Assembly: GCA_011799875.1 (NCBI GenBank)
Contig: CM022303.1
Coordinates: 424,260,483-424,324,482 of the forward strand
From: Thinopyrum elongatum
Taxonomy: Eukaryota; Streptophyta; Magnoliopsida; Poales; Poaceae
Direction: 5' to 3'
Length of the DNA stretch: 64,000 bases
Shown: one piece after another, positions 1 to 11,030 of the stretch
Numbering within the stretch: position 1 is the first letter of the stretch
Layout of the letters: every line of letters begins with the position of its first letter
The notes under the pieces: model-generated
What the model was told of the DNA's origin: nothing
Seen by the model: the letters and a program-made list of their open reading frames with translations, nothing else
Databases searched by the model: none
Made by a program: the position numbers and the translations under genes

Positions 1-855
1 CATAGGGTTGTCTTTAATTATTGTATGACTTGCGTGTCAATCATTAAGCGCTATGTAATGCTTTACTTTATCACTAAGCGGTAGCAATAGTAGTAGAAGC
101 ATGGTTGGCGTCACAACCCCGATGGCGACACGATGACGGAGATCATGGTGTCATGCCGGTGACGATGGAGATCATGCCGGTGCTTTGGAGATGGAGATCA
201 AAAGCACAAGTTGATGGCCATATCATGTCACTTATGATTTGCATGTGATGTTAATCCTTTTATGCATCTTATTTTCCTTAGGACGACGGTAGCATTATAA
301 GGTGATCCCTCACTAAAATTTCAAGATAAAATTGTTTTCTCCCCAAGTGTGCACCGTTGCGAAAGTTCGTCGTTTCAAAGCACCACGTGATGATCGGGTG
401 TGATAGACTCTACGTTCACATACAACGGGTGCAAGCCAGTTTTACACATGTGGAACACTTGGGTTAAACTTGATGAGCCTAGCATGTACAGACATGGCCT
501 CGGAACACAAAAGACCGAAAGGTCGATCACGAGTCATATAGTAGATATGATCAACATAGAGATGTTCACCATTGAAACCACCTCATCTCATGTGATGATC
601 AGACTTGGGTTGGTGAATTTGGATTGTGTTACACTCGGACAACCAGAGGGATGTTGATTTGAGTGGGAGTTCTTAGGTAATATCATTAATTGAACTCATT
701 ATCATGAACAATAGTCTAAAGTTGCCTTTGCAAATTTATGTTGTAGATCAATGGCTCGCGCAGTAGCTCCCCTATTTTAATACGTTCCTAGAGAAAGACT
801 AAGTTGAATGATATTGTAAGCAATTATGCGGACTAGGGTCATAGTCTAAGGATTG

Positions 856-1529
856 TCCTCACTGCTGCATAGAAGGCTTATGTCCTTGATGCACCGCTCG
901 GTGTGCCAACCCCTCTAGCGTCGTCTATGGATGTTGTGAACATCTGGCAGACACATTCTAATGACTACTTGATAGTTTAGTGCACCATGCTTTATGGCTT
1001 AGAATCAGGGCTCCAAAGGCGTTTTGAACGCCATGGAACATATGAAATGTTCCAAGAGTTGAAATTGGTATTTCAGGATCATGCCCGTGTTGCGAGGTAT
1101 GAGACCTCTGACAAGATCTTTGCCTACAAGATGGAGGAGAATAGCTCAGCCAGTGAGCATGTGCTCAGAATGTCTGGGTGCTACAATCACTTGAATCAAG
1201 TGGGAGTTAATCTTTCAGATAAGAAAGTGATTGGCAGAGTTCTCCAGACACTATCACCAAGCTACTAGAACTTCGTGATTAACTATAACATGCAAGGGAT
1301 GGAGATGATCCCAGAGCAGTTCGCGGTAGGCCGCGAAGGTAGAAATCAAGAAGGAGCATCATGTGTTGATGGTTAACAAGACCACTGGTTTCAAGAAGGG
1401 CAAGGGCAAGAAGGGAAACTTCATGAATGGCAAGCCAGCTGCCGCTCCAATGAAGAAACCCAAGGTTGAACCCAAACCCGAGACTAAGTGCTTCTATTGT
1501 AAGGGGAACGGTCACTAGTGGCGGAACTG
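856..1529 (+). pseudogene. Cop1 gag remnant (UBN2-type nucleocapsid)
   Basis: The frame through 987-1268 encodes a Copia gag segment with the pattern YGLESGLQRRFERHG, then SSASEHVLRMSG and LQTLSPSY, typical of the UBN2 domain that forms the virus-like particle. An upstream stretch from about 856 continues gag in the same sense before in-frame stops near 980. After a stop at 1266-1268 the frame resumes through a lysine-rich linker to a CCHC zinc knuckle (CFYCKGNGH) at about 1492-1518. That knuckle is interrupted by a TAG directly after the histidine. At least three nonsense codons make this a pseudogene. The assignment is secure from order and motifs; the exact start is not determinable. Confidence 0.85.
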
Positions 1530-1539
1530 CCCCAAATAC

Positions 1540-1788
1540 TTGGTAGATAAGAAGGCTGGCAATTTCAACAAAAGTATATTTGATATACGTGTTATTGATG
1601 TGTACCTTACTAGTACTCCTAGTAGCACCTGTGTATTGGATACCGGTTCAGTTGCTAATATTGGTAACTCGAAACAGAAGCTGCGGAATAAACGGAGACT
1701 AGCTAAGGGCGAGGTGACGATGTGTGTTGGAAGTGTTTCCAAGGTTGATGTGATCACCATCGCACGCTCCCTCTACCTTCAGGATTAG
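1540..1788 (+). pseudogene. Cop1 aspartic protease remnant
   Basis: A short open frame just downstream of the zinc knuckle contains the catalytic aspartate motif in the form CVLDTGSVANI (about 1630-1662), as in Copia retropepsins, followed by a basic KLRNKRRLAKGEV segment. In an intact element the protease would cut the gag-pol polyprotein inside the particle. The frame stops at 1786-1788, and the stretch to 1904 shows no continuous frame, so the C-terminal half of the domain is lost or shifted. The call rests on the DTGS motif plus its position between gag and integrase. Confidence 0.75.
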
Positions 1789-1904
1789 TGTTAAACCTAG
1801 ATAAATGTTATTTGGTGTCTGCGTTAAGCATGAACATGATGAGATCGTGTTTATTGTAATGCGGTTATTCATTTAAGTCTGAGAATAATTGTTATTCTAT
1901 TTAC

Positions 1905-2899
1905 ATGAATAATACCATCTATGGTCATGCACCCAATGTGAATGGTTTATTGAATCTCGATCGTAGTCATACACATGTTCATAACATTGATGCCGAAAGA
2001 TGTAGAGTTGATAATGATTGTACCACTTTCTTGTGGCACTGCCCCTTAGGTCATATTGGTGTAAAGCACATGAAGAAACTTCATGCTGATGGACTTTTGG
2101 AGTCACTTGATTTTGAATCACTTGACACATGTGAACCGTGCCTCATGGGGAAGATGACTAAGACCCCGTTTTCCGGAACAATGGAATGGGCAAGTGACTT
2201 GTTGGAAATCATACATACTGATGTGTGTGGTCCGATGAGCGTTGACGTGCGTGGTGGATATCATTACTTTCTCACCTTCACTGATGACTTGAGTAGATAT
2301 GGGTATATTTACCTAATGAAGCATAAGTCCGAAACGTTTGAAAAGTTCAAGCAATTTCAGAGTGAAGTTGAGAATCATTGTAACAAGAAGATTAAATTCC
2401 TACGATCTGATTGAAGGGAGAATATCTGAGTTATGAGTTTGGCAATCACTTAAGACAATGTGGAATCGTTTCACAGTTGACGCGACCTGGAACACCACAG
2501 CATAATGGTGTGTCCGAATGTTGTAATCGTACCTTATTGGATATGGTGCATTCTATGATGTCTCTTGCCGATCTACCACTATCGTTTTGGGGTTATGCAT
2601 TAGAGACAACTACATTCACTTTAAATAGGGCACCATCTAAATCCGTTGAGATGACACCGTATGAATTATGGTTTGGCAAGAAACCTAAGTTGTCGTTTCT
2701 TAAGGTTTGGGGCTGCGACGCTTATGTGAAAAGGCTTCAGCCTGATAAGGTCGAACCCAAAGCGGACAAATGGATCTTCATAGGATACCCAAAGGAGACG
2801 ATTGGGCATACCTTCTATCTTAGATCCAAGGGCAAAGTGTTTGTCACTAAGAACGGGTCCTTTCTCGAGAAAGAGTTTCTCTCAAAATATAGAACTTGA
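1905..2899 (+). pseudogene. Cop1 integrase remnant (GAG-pre-integrase plus rve core)
   Basis: The segment starts with an HHCC-type GAG-pre-integrase domain (WHCPLGHIGVKHMKKLH, then CEPCLMGKM). It runs into the catalytic core: the first Asp in HTDVCGP near 2220 and the FTDDLSRYGY block near 2280. After a break at 2411-2415 the core goes on in a second frame with RPGTPQHNGVSE, which carries the catalytic Glu near 2515. Further on come WGYALETTTFTLNRAPS and the GKKPKLSFLKVWGCDAYV block, both hallmarks of Copia integrase. The stop and frameshift between 2405 and 2420 remove the normal link between the two catalytic blocks. The last part overlaps a third frame (2802-3071) that encodes the acidic linker to RT. 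Confidence 0.9.
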
Positions 2900-3087
2900 T
2901 GAGGTTGTTGAACCTTTACTTCAACTAGAGAGTAGTGCATCACAGAAAGATGTTTCTGTGGCACCTACGTCAGTTGAAGAGGAAGCTGATGATGATGATC
3001 ATAAAGCTTTGGATCAAGTTACTATCGAACCTCGTAGGTCGATAAGGGTGCGTACAACTTCTAAGTGGTAACCCTGTCTTAAAGGTC

Positions 3088-3935
3088 ATGTTGTTGGACA
3101 ATGGTGAACCTACGAGTTATGGAGAAGCGATAGTGGGCCTGGATTCCAACAAATGGCTAGGAGACATGAAATCCGAGATAGGATCCATGTATGAGAACAA
3201 AGTATGGACTTTAGTGGACTTGCCCGATGATCGGCAAGCCATTGAGAATAAATGGATCTTTAAGAAGAAGACAGACGCTGATGGTAATGTCACCATTTAT
3301 GAAGCTCAACTTGTCGCAAAGAAGTTTCCGACAAGTTCAAGGAGTTGACTATGATGAGATTTTCTCACTCATAGCGATGCTAAAGTCTGTTGGAATTATG
3401 TTAGCAGTTGCTGCATTTTCATTTATGAAATCTGGCAGATAGATGTCAAAACAAAGTTTCCTTGACAGTTTCCGTGAGGAAAGGTTGTATGTGATACAAC
3501 TAGAAGGTTTTGTCGATCCTAAGGATGCTAAAAGTTATGCAAGCTCAAGCGATCCTTCTATGGACTGGAGCAAGCATCTCGGAGTTGGAACATATGCTTT
3601 GATGAGGTGATCAAAGCTTTTGGGTTTATACAAAGTTTGCAAGAAACTTGTATTTGCAAGAAAGTGAGTGGGAGCACTATAACATTTTTGATAAGTATAT
3701 GTGGATGACATATTGTTGATCGGGAATGATTAGAATTTCTGGAAAGCATAAAGGGTTGTTTGAAAGGAGTTTTTCAAAGGAAGACCTGGGTAAAGCTGCT
3801 TATATATTGGGCATCAAGATCTATAGAGATAGATCAAGACGCCTGATAAGACTTTCACAGAGCACATACCTTGACATGATTTTGAAGGAGTTCAAAATGG
3901 ATCAGTTAAAGAAGGAGTTCTTGCCTGAGTTTTAA
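3088..3935 (+). pseudogene. Cop1 reverse transcriptase remnant
   Basis: A Copia RT (RVT_2) is spread over at least three frames. The first shows WLGDMKSEIGSMYENKVWTLVDLP and ENKWIFKKKTDADGN (3154-3300), the start of the fingers domain. The second shows GVDYDEIFSLIAMLKSVGIMLAVAA (3340-3415). The stretch 3440-3720 is full of stops and is recognisable only in pieces. The last frame (3726-3935) carries FSKEDLGKAAYILGIKIYRDRSRRLIRLSQSTY, the conserved block after the active site. The YVDD active-site motif is not intact: the matching stretch near 3700-3715 reads through a stop. No polymerase activity is possible from this copy. Confidence 0.88.
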
Positions 3936-3938
3936 GGT

Positions 3939-4345
3939 GTGAAGTTGAGTAAGACTCAAAGCTCGACCACGGCAGAAGAAAGAGAAAGGACGAAGGTCAT
4001 CCCCCATGCCTTAGCCATAGGCTCTATACGATATGCCATGCTATGTACCGCACCTGATGTGTGTCTTGCCACATGTCTGGCAAGGGGGTACAAGAGTGAT
4101 CCAGGAGTGGATCGCTGGATAGCAGTCAAAATTATCCTTAGAGGAATAAGGAAATGTTTCTCGGTTATGGAGGTGATAAAGAGTTTGGCGTAAAGGGTTA
4201 CGTCGATGCAAGGTTTAACACCAATCCGGATGACTCTGAGTAGCAATCCGGATACATATAGTGGAGCAGCCATTTGGAATAGCTCCAAGTGGAGCATGGT
4301 AGCAGCATCTACAGTATGACATAAAAATTTGCGAAGTACACACCG
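3939..4345 (+). pseudogene. Cop1 RNase H remnant
   Basis: The segment follows RT directly and encodes the connection and RNase H region in broken frames. IPHALAIGSIRYAMLCTAPDVCLA near 4000-4065 is the usual Copia block before RNase H. Fragments follow in the region of YGGDKEFGVKGYVDA and AAIWNSSKWS. Several stops interrupt it. It is assigned by order and by these short blocks. The 3' end before the polypurine tract (4346-4548) is non-coding and contains three near-identical copies of a phrase of the type TTAATCACATGGTGATGTGAAC. Confidence 0.75.
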
Positions 4346-4548
4346 ATCTGAATGTTATAGACCCATTGACTAAAACCTCTCTCACAAGCATAACATGATC
4401 AAACCCTAGAACTCATTGAGTGTTAATCACATGGTAATGTGAACTAGATTATTAACTCTAGTAAACTCTTTGGGTGTTAGTCACATTGCGATGTGAACTA
4501 TGAGTGTTAATCACATGGTGATGTGAACTAGATTATTGACTCTAGTGC

Positions 4549-4559
4549 AAGTGGGAGAC
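4549..4559 (+). other. Cop1 polypurine tract
   Basis: The purine run AAGTGGGAGAC abuts the first base of the LTR, the normal position for the plus-strand priming site of a Copia element. Confidence 0.85.
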
Positions 4560-6320
4560 TGTTGGAAATATGCCCTAGAGGCAATAATAAATTAGTTATT
4601 ATCATATTTCCCTGTTCATGATAATCATTTATTATCCATGCTAGAATTGTATTGATCGGAAACTCAAATACATGTGTGGATACATAGACAACAACATGTC
4701 CCTAGTAAGCCTCTATCGGACTAGCTCATGGATCAAAGATGGCTATGGTTTCCTAGCCATGGACATGAGTTGTCATTTGATAACAGGATCACGTCACTAG
4801 GAGAATGATGTGATGGACAAGAACCAAACTATAAACATAGCATGTGATCGTATGAAGTTTGTTGCTATCGTTTTCTGCATGTTAAGTATATGTTCCTATG
4901 ACCATGAGATCATGCAACTCACTAACACCGGAGGAGTACCTTGTGTGTACCAAACGTCGCAATGTAACTGGGTGACTATAAAGGTGCTCTACAGGTATCT
5001 CCGAGGGTGTCTATTGAGTTGGCATGGATCAAGACTGGGATTTGTCACTCCGTATGACGGAGAGGTATCTCTGGGCCCACTCGGTAATACAACATCACAA
5101 GAAGCTTGCAAGCAATGTGACCAATGAGTTAGTCATGGGATCTTGTATTACGGAATGAGTAAAGAGACTTGCCGGTAACGAGATTGAACTAGGTATGGAG
5201 ATACCGATGATCGAATCTCGGGCAAGTAACATACCGATAGACAAAGGGAACTGCATATGGGGTTAGCTGAATCCTTGACATCGAGGTTCGACCGATAAGA
5301 TATTCGTAAAATATGTAGGAACCAATATGGGCATCCAGGTCCTGCTATTGGTTATTGACCGTAGAGGTGTCTTGGTCATGTCTGCATAGTTCTCGAACCC
5401 GCAGGGTCTACACACTTAACGTTTGGTGACGATATAAGTATAGTTGTGTCATTATGGTGGTTACCGAAGGTTGTTCGGAGTCCCGGATGAGATCCCAGAC
5501 ATGATGAGGAACTCCGGAATGGTCCGGAGGTGAAGATTGATATATTGGACGAAGGGTATTGGAGTCTGGAAGTGTTTTGGGGGTACCGGGTGATGACTAG
5601 CATGACCAAAAGGGGTTTCGGGGGGCCCCGGCAAGTGTTGTGGGGCCCCATGGGCCAAGGGGAGGGGGCAAACCAGCCCACTAAGGGGCTGTGCGCCCCC
5701 CTCACCCTTTCCCACATGACCTGGAGAGGTGGGGCGCCCCCCTCTAGGGTTTCCCTCCACCCGGCTCGGGGGGCAAGTCACCCTAGGGGAGATCCCATCT
5801 GCCTTGGCCGCCGCCCCCTAGATGGGATCTAGGGGTGCCACATCCTCCTCCCTTCCCCCTATATATACAGAGGTGGAGAGAGGGCAGCCGCACCCATGCA
5901 GATCTATTCATGCTACGGCGCTGCTCCTCCTCTCCCTCGTAGCTATCTTCTTCTCTGTAGCGCTTAGCGAAGCTCTGCTGAGATTCCACCACCACCGCCA
6001 CCACGCCATCGTGCTGCTGGAGGACTCGGGCTACTACTTCACCATTGCTCGCTGGATAGAGGAGGTGAAGGCGTCATCAAGCCGTACATGTGTTGAACGC
6101 GGAGGTGCCGTCCGTTCGGCACTTGGATCGGGAGTTCGCAGGATGGATCGTGATTGGATCGCAAAGACGTTCGACTACATCAACCACGTTTCTTAACGCT
6201 TCCGCTTAGAGATCTACAAGGGTATGTAGATGCAATCTCTCCTCTCATAGATGGTCATCTCCTAGATTGATCTTGGTGAGCGTACAAATTTTTTTGTTTC
6301 CCATGCAACGTTCCCCAACA
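4560..6320 (+). repeat. Cop1 3' LTR (1761 bp)
   Basis: The LTR runs from TGTTGG to CCAACA, a 6-bp terminal inverted pair. It carries a TATA box at 5860-5868. Its U3 is GC-poor at first and turns GC-rich around 5600-5830. Open frames inside it on either strand are chance frames without family resemblance. Confidence 0.93.
5860..5868 (+). promoter_or_regulatory. TATA box of Cop1 LTR
   Basis: TATATATAC lies between a C-rich stretch and a purine-rich GAGGTGGAGAGAG leader, about 460 bp before the LTR end. This fits the core promoter that would start R-U5 transcripts. Confidence 0.7.
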
Positions 6321-9001
6321 CTCACCCACCCTGTGGTCTGGGGCGTCAGTCCATTCTGCTACAAAGTCAGCAAGGGCCATGCCCTTGATGACCCTGGTGG
6401 TGCTGAACTCCAGCTGGAACGCCTACAGCTCGATGTTCCACTCAGCAATCCTCCCCGCGGCATTGGGGCTCCGGAGCACCTTCTCCAGGGGGTACGCAGG
6501 GACAACTTTAATGGGGTGGCCTTGGAAGTAGTGGCGCAGCTTCCTGGAGGCAACAAGAAGCGCGAGCAGGAGCTTATGCGGCATGGGGTAGCGTGCGTGG
6601 CGTCACGCAGCACCGTGCTGACGAAGTACACGGGGTGCTCGACGAAGGGAGAGGCGTCGACGACGTCCAGCCCCTCTTGAGACGAGGGGGCCTCAGGAGC
6701 CTCGTGGTCCGGTGGGGTAGTCGAGGCCTCAGGAGCGCCATCCTGAGGTAGCAATGGCATGGCTGTGCACAGGGCGCTACGCCTCGCATCTGCACCTGCG
6801 CGCCCTTCCCAGATCGCCACGAGTGCTGCGCTTGCCGAGTGAGGTGTGGCGGCTAAGTAAAGCACCAGGGACTCGAGGGGATGAGGCGCCACCATCACCA
6901 GCGGGCTAGTGAGATACCTCTTGATGTCTTGGAAGGCCGCCTTAGCCTTCGGAGTCCATTTGAATAGGCCCTTCTTCTTCATCAGCTTGAAAAACGGGAG
7001 GGTGCGCTTGCCGAGCCTGGAAATGAAGCGTCCCAATGAAGTCACGCAGCCCACGAGCTTCTGCATTTCCTTGAGGGTCTGCGGTGGGCTCATTCTTTCT
7101 ATTGCCTTGATCTTCTCTGGGTTAGCCTCGATCCCTCTGTGTGACACCAGGAAACCCAGCAGCTTGCCGGACGGGACGCCGAACACGCACTTCTCCGGAT
7201 TGAGCCGCAGGTTTACCTTGCGCAGTTTGGCGAACGTTTCCTCCAGATCTTCGACCAGAGTTCTTGCTTCCTGCGATTTGGCCACTATGTCGTCGACGTA
7301 CGCCTCAGCGTTCCTCCCGAGCTGCCGGCACAGGGCGATGTGGATCATTCACTCGAAGGTTGCGTTACGCAGCCCAAAAGGCATGCAGGTGTAGCAGTAC
7401 ACCTTGCTCGGGGAAGGGAAGGCTGTCTTCTCGACATCCTGCACCGCCATCTTGATCTGGTGGTAGCCCGAGAAGGCATCTAGGAAGCACAGCAAGTCGC
7501 ATTCGGCGGTGGAGTCGACGATCTGGTCGATGGGCGGAAGAGGGAAAGGGTCCTGAGGGCAAGCTTTATTGAGGCTCGTGAAGTCGACGCACATGCGCTC
7601 CTTTCCGCCCTTCTTGGGGACAATGACTGGGTTGGCTAGCCAATCCGGGTGCCATACTTCCCGAATGACACCGGCTTCTTGCAGCTTGTGGATCTCCTGG
7701 ACGATGAACGACTGCTTCTCCGGGGTTTGCCGCCGCGCCTTCTGCTTCACCGGGCGCGCACCAGGGCACACCATTAAATGGTGCTCGATCACCTCTCGTG
7801 GGACACCGACCAGGTCCGTTGCCTCCCATGCAAACACATCCCTGTTCGCACGAAGCAAAATGACCAGCGCCTCCTCCTGGTTCGGGAGGAGGCCGGAGCC
7901 TATGGTGAAGGTGGGGCCTGAGCCCCCATCGTCGACTGGTACTTGCTTCGTCTCGGCCCGGTCTTGAGAGAACAGCTGCTTCTTCTTCATAGGCGCGGCC
8001 CCCGGGATCTCTGGGGCGCCCTCCGCATCTGGCTGCGTGGCCATCGCGGCCTTGAAAGCAAGCTTGAGGGCCAGGAGTGCATCCTTGGTGTCTCCCACCA
8101 CAGTGAGGATGCCGCTGCTCCCAGGCATCTTGAAGACGTTGTAGCTGGGGTGCGTCGCCGCCATGAACTTGGCTAGGGCTGGATACCCAAGGATGGCGTT
8201 GTATGGGAGGCCGATGTGGGCAACGTCGAAGTCGATGAGCTCGGTGCGGTAATTGCAGCGTGTGCCAAAGGTGACAGGGAGGCGGATCTGCCCCAGGGGA
8301 ACGATGGAGCCGTCGACCACCCCCGAAAAGGGTCTGGTGGGGGCCAGCTGGTCGTAAGGCACCTGGAGCAAGTCGAAGGCTTCCACGAAGAGGACGTTGA
8401 GGCCAGCGCCGCCATCAATGAGGGTTCTGGTAACCGTGACACTGCTGATGGTGGGCGCGCACAGCAAGGGGAGCACGCCGGCACCGACCGTAGTCTTGGG
8501 GTGATCCCTAGAGTCGAAGGTGATGTCGGTCTCAAGCGCCGCCCGGCTTGGATGAGCCCCCTGATGTGGCTGGGCGGCTCCCACCTGTCGGAAGAGCTGC
8601 TTGACGTAGCAGCTTGAGGCCGGCGCCTGCGACCCACCGAGTATGGCCGCAATGAAGTGGAGCGCCCGCGCCGTGAAGCGCGCGATGAACCGATTGCGCA
8701 GTTCCTCCCAGGAGGCCACCGAAGACTCCGGTAGATTAAGCATCCAGGAGTGCGGCACGCCCATGAGTGCCATGGGGAGCTAGTTCGCCATGGCCTTGTC
8801 ATCGTCGTTCACCGCCTCGATGCTCACCTCGTATTGGCGAAGGAACTCCATGGGGTTCCCCATGCCGTCGTACCGCGGAGGCAGCGTCGACCTGAACTTC
8901 GGTGGCCACCGCACTTGCTGTAGGGCGGGGGAAAAGGCCCGGTGGCCCACGACGCCTCTAAGCGTGACCGGCGGCTCGGTGGGTGGGGTGGCGCCTGCCA
9001 T
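6321..9001 (-). pseudogene. Gyp1 gag-protease-RT-RNase H, nearly open reading frame
   Basis: From an ATG at 9001 one frame runs to 6359 with only two stops: TAG at 8782-8780 where the family has Trp, and TGA at 7351-7349 just before the RT block MIHI. Both are explained by a single G-to-A or C-to-T change. Domains in order: gag core (FSPALQQVRWPPKF to WEELRNRFIARF, 8930-8680), protease with LIDGGAGLNVL near 8415, RT with WLANPVIVPKKGGKERMCVDF near 7640 and YVDD at 7300-7289, then the RNase H domain. A frameshift near 6580 moves the end of RNase H into another frame, where ALAKGM and EWTDAPDHR are seen up to the Cop1 junction. Compared with Gyp2, the first ~200 residues of gag and a central gag block between RNRFIARF and ILGGSQAP are absent. 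Confidence 0.88.
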
Positions 9002-9078
9002 GGGAACCACACAACGCGGGCGGAGCGCGGCCGATGGAGAGGCAGAGCTTCGACACGCCCCTACCTGGCCCACAAAAT

Positions 9079-9950
9079 GTCGGATTCGGGGCTCCGCAGA
9101 CCCAAGAAAGGTTCAAACTCTGGGCGTGTGCGAAGAACTCAACCTATCCGGTCAACCAACCCGTCACCCCATGGCCAAGCTCGATGAACAACGAAGAAGA
9201 TGGACACAGCAGTTTACCCAGGTTCGGGCCACCTTGTGGTGTAAGACCCTAGTTCTGCTTTGTGGTGGATTTGCCTCACGAGGGGCTGAGGATGAACAAG
9301 TACAAGGGATGAACAACCTCGCGAGGTCTGCTCTGGTGAGGGTATCAGTCAAGGGGTTCGGATCCCCTTCTATGATGGTGGCTAACCTATATTTATAGTG
9401 GCCTTGGTCCTCTTCCCCAAAGCGTAGGCGGGAAGGGATTCCACAACAGCCAATTTGAAAGGGGACAAGTAGCACATCTTATCCTAATGAAAGGTGGTCT
9501 TCGCCTGCAAAGCTTCTGGGTGTGACGCTGCGGTGTGCTCAGCGATGACATCTGTCCTGCCGAGCTGGTGACCTTGGTCTTGTTGCACTAGAATGGAAAC
9601 CTTTGCCTGAGTCCTGGGGAACCCACACCTGCGCTTGCCTCCTTAGCACCAAAGAGGAAACTGTCTTCTCTGCGCCCACTGGCGCCCGCCTGGCCTTGGT
9701 CATCACGGCTTGCATCACCACAACCTCAGGAGGTGGGGCACCTGCATAGGAATCTCCGCTCCTCAGGAGGCAGCCTGGGAAGGCCGCTCCCTCAGGAGGT
9801 CTTGGTGTCGTCCGCCTCGCGAGGCTTGGCCCCTCGCGAGGATCTTGTCTTGCTAGTATTTGTAGATGGGCCATACCAGGCCGCTGATGGAGCCACGCCG
9901 TGGGCCGCAGGCAGGCAAGTCTGGGTACCCTGGTTCCCAGTACACCGACA
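9079..9950 (-). repeat. Gyp1 5' LTR (872 bp, minus)
   Basis: On the minus strand it starts TGTCGGTGTACTGGGAACC and ends CGAATCCGACA. A TATA box sits at 9398-9387 (read on minus). Two copies of the palindrome CCTCGCGAGG lie at 9815-9824 and 9832-9841. The orientation is given by the TATA box and by the primer-site side facing 9078. Confidence 0.9.
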
Positions 9951-10092
9951 ATACTCACTAACAAGAGATGCAATTCTTCTTCGATGTGAGAGATTTGATT
10001 TAGACCGAGAAGTCAGCTTACTTGTTCCTCAAGTAGAAGTTGTCGGGTGCATTTGAAAAAAACTGAGCATTGGCAACGTGTCGGTTGGGCAC
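9951..10092 (+). mobile_element. Cop2 LTR fragment, left piece
   Basis: This 142-bp AT-rich stretch is bounded by the Gyp1 LTR on the left and the Gyp2 LTR on the right, and no coding is visible. The Gyp2 target duplication (GGCAC here, GGCAT after Gyp2) joins its right end to 16175, so it is read as part of the same Copia LTR as 16175-16912. Its left continuation is hidden behind Gyp1. Confidence 0.55.
10088..10092. repeat. Gyp2 target site duplication, left (GGCAC)
   Basis: It matches GGCAT at 16170-16174 in four of five bases. The mismatch would be one transition since insertion. Confidence 0.7.
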
Positions 10093-10958
10093 TGTCGGCA
10101 TTCTAAGAACAAGGGTACCTAGACTTGCCTACCTGCGACCCACGGCGTGGCTCCATCAATGGCCTGGTACGACCCATCTACAATACTATCAAGACAAGAC
10201 CCTCGCGAGGGGCCAAGCCTCGTGAGGCGGACGAGACCAAGACCTCCCGAGGGAGCGGCCTCCCCAGGCTGCCTCCTGAGGAGCGAAGATTTCTATGCAG
10301 GTACCCAACCTCAGGAGGTTGCAATGATGCAAGCCATGACGACCAAGGCCAGGCGGGCACAGAGGAGGCAGTTTCCTCTTTGGTGCTAAGGAGGCAAGGA
10401 CAGACGCGGGTTCCCAAGGAATCTGGCAAAGGTTTCCATTCCAGGGCAACAATACCAAGACCGCCAGGACGGCGGGACGGATGTCATCGTCGAGCCCACT
10501 GATGCGTCACTACAAGAGGCTTTGCACGCGAAGACCACCTTTCATCAGGATAAGATGTACTACTTGTCCCCTTTCAAAATGGCCACTGTGGGATCCCTTC
10601 CCACCTATGTTTTGGGGGAAGAGGACCGAGGCCACTATAAATATAGGTTAGCCACCACCGTATTGGGGATTGGAACCTGGTCGGCTCCCTCTCATCCCCG
10701 AGCATTCGCGAGGTTGTTCATCCACTGTACTAGTTCATCCTCAGCCCCTTGTGAGGCCAATCCACCACAAAGGAGGAGTAGGGTTTTACACCGCAAGGTG
10801 GCCCAAACCTGGGTAAACTGCCATGTTCATCTTCTTCCTTGTTCGTGTGAATCGAGCTAGGCCTAGGGGCGATGAGTAGGCCAGCTTGAGAGGTTGACTT
10901 CTTCGTGCACGCCCCAGAGTTTGAATCTTCTTGGGTCTGCGGAGCCGTGAATCCGACA
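10093..10958 (+). repeat. Gyp2 5' LTR (866 bp)
   Basis: It starts TGTCGGCATTC and ends GAATCCGACA, with a TATA box at 10636-10644. It is collinear with the 3' LTR at 15294-16169 apart from scattered substitutions and a few small indels, for example a GCGCCAGCGG-type insertion present only in the 3' copy near 15560. Confidence 0.93.
10636..10644 (+). promoter_or_regulatory. TATA box of Gyp2 5' LTR
   Basis: TATAAATAT lies in the context CCACTATAAATATAGG. The same motif occurs at 15847-15855 in the 3' LTR and, reversed, in the Gyp1 and Gyp4 LTRs. Confidence 0.7.
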
Positions 10959-11030
10959 TTTGGCGTGCTAGGTAGGGGCGTGTCGAAGCCTCTCCTCCAC
11001 CGTTCGTTCCGCTGCCGTTCTGTCGCTCCT

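Larger units (their letters stand above)
1..6320 (+). mobile_element. Cop1: Angela/BARE1-like Copia retrotransposon, 5' part outside the window
   Basis: The interval holds the degenerate internal region of a Copia element (gag, protease, integrase, RT, RNase H in Copia order), a polypurine tract and one full 3' LTR. The LTR begins TGTTGGAAATATGCCC and ends TTCCCCAACA, which I recognise as the Angela/BARE1/WIS group of Triticeae, and its length of 1761 bp fits that group. Positions 1-850 are leader and the very start of gag with no open frame. The 5' LTR lies left of the window, so the target duplication cannot be checked; the right-hand candidate is CTCAC at 6321-6325. The element interrupts the pol gene of Gyp1. 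Coding parts contain many stops and shifts, so it is not autonomous. Confidence 0.93.
6321..9950 (-). mobile_element. Gyp1: Gypsy retrotransposon, 5' half, minus strand, cut by Cop1
   Basis: On the minus strand the element reads 5' LTR (9950 to 9079), primer-site region, a gag-pol frame, then stops abruptly at 6321, where Cop1 begins in the middle of the RNase H region. The rest of pol and the 3' LTR must lie left of Cop1, outside the window. LTR ends (TGTCGG...CCGACA), LTR length and the sequence after the LTR (CAGGTAGGGGCGTGTCGAAG) match Gyp2, so the two are one family. The 5-bp flank on the right is ATACT (9951-9955). The protease motif reads DGG rather than DTG/DSG and gag lacks a classic CCHC, which suggests the Tat/Retand lineage; that lineage call is inference. 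Confidence 0.9.

Noticed and set aside
5376..6004. Several frames of about 70-124 codons in the Cop1 LTR.
   Set aside because: They lie in non-coding U3/R/U5 of a known LTR type, with no similarity to each other or to a family.
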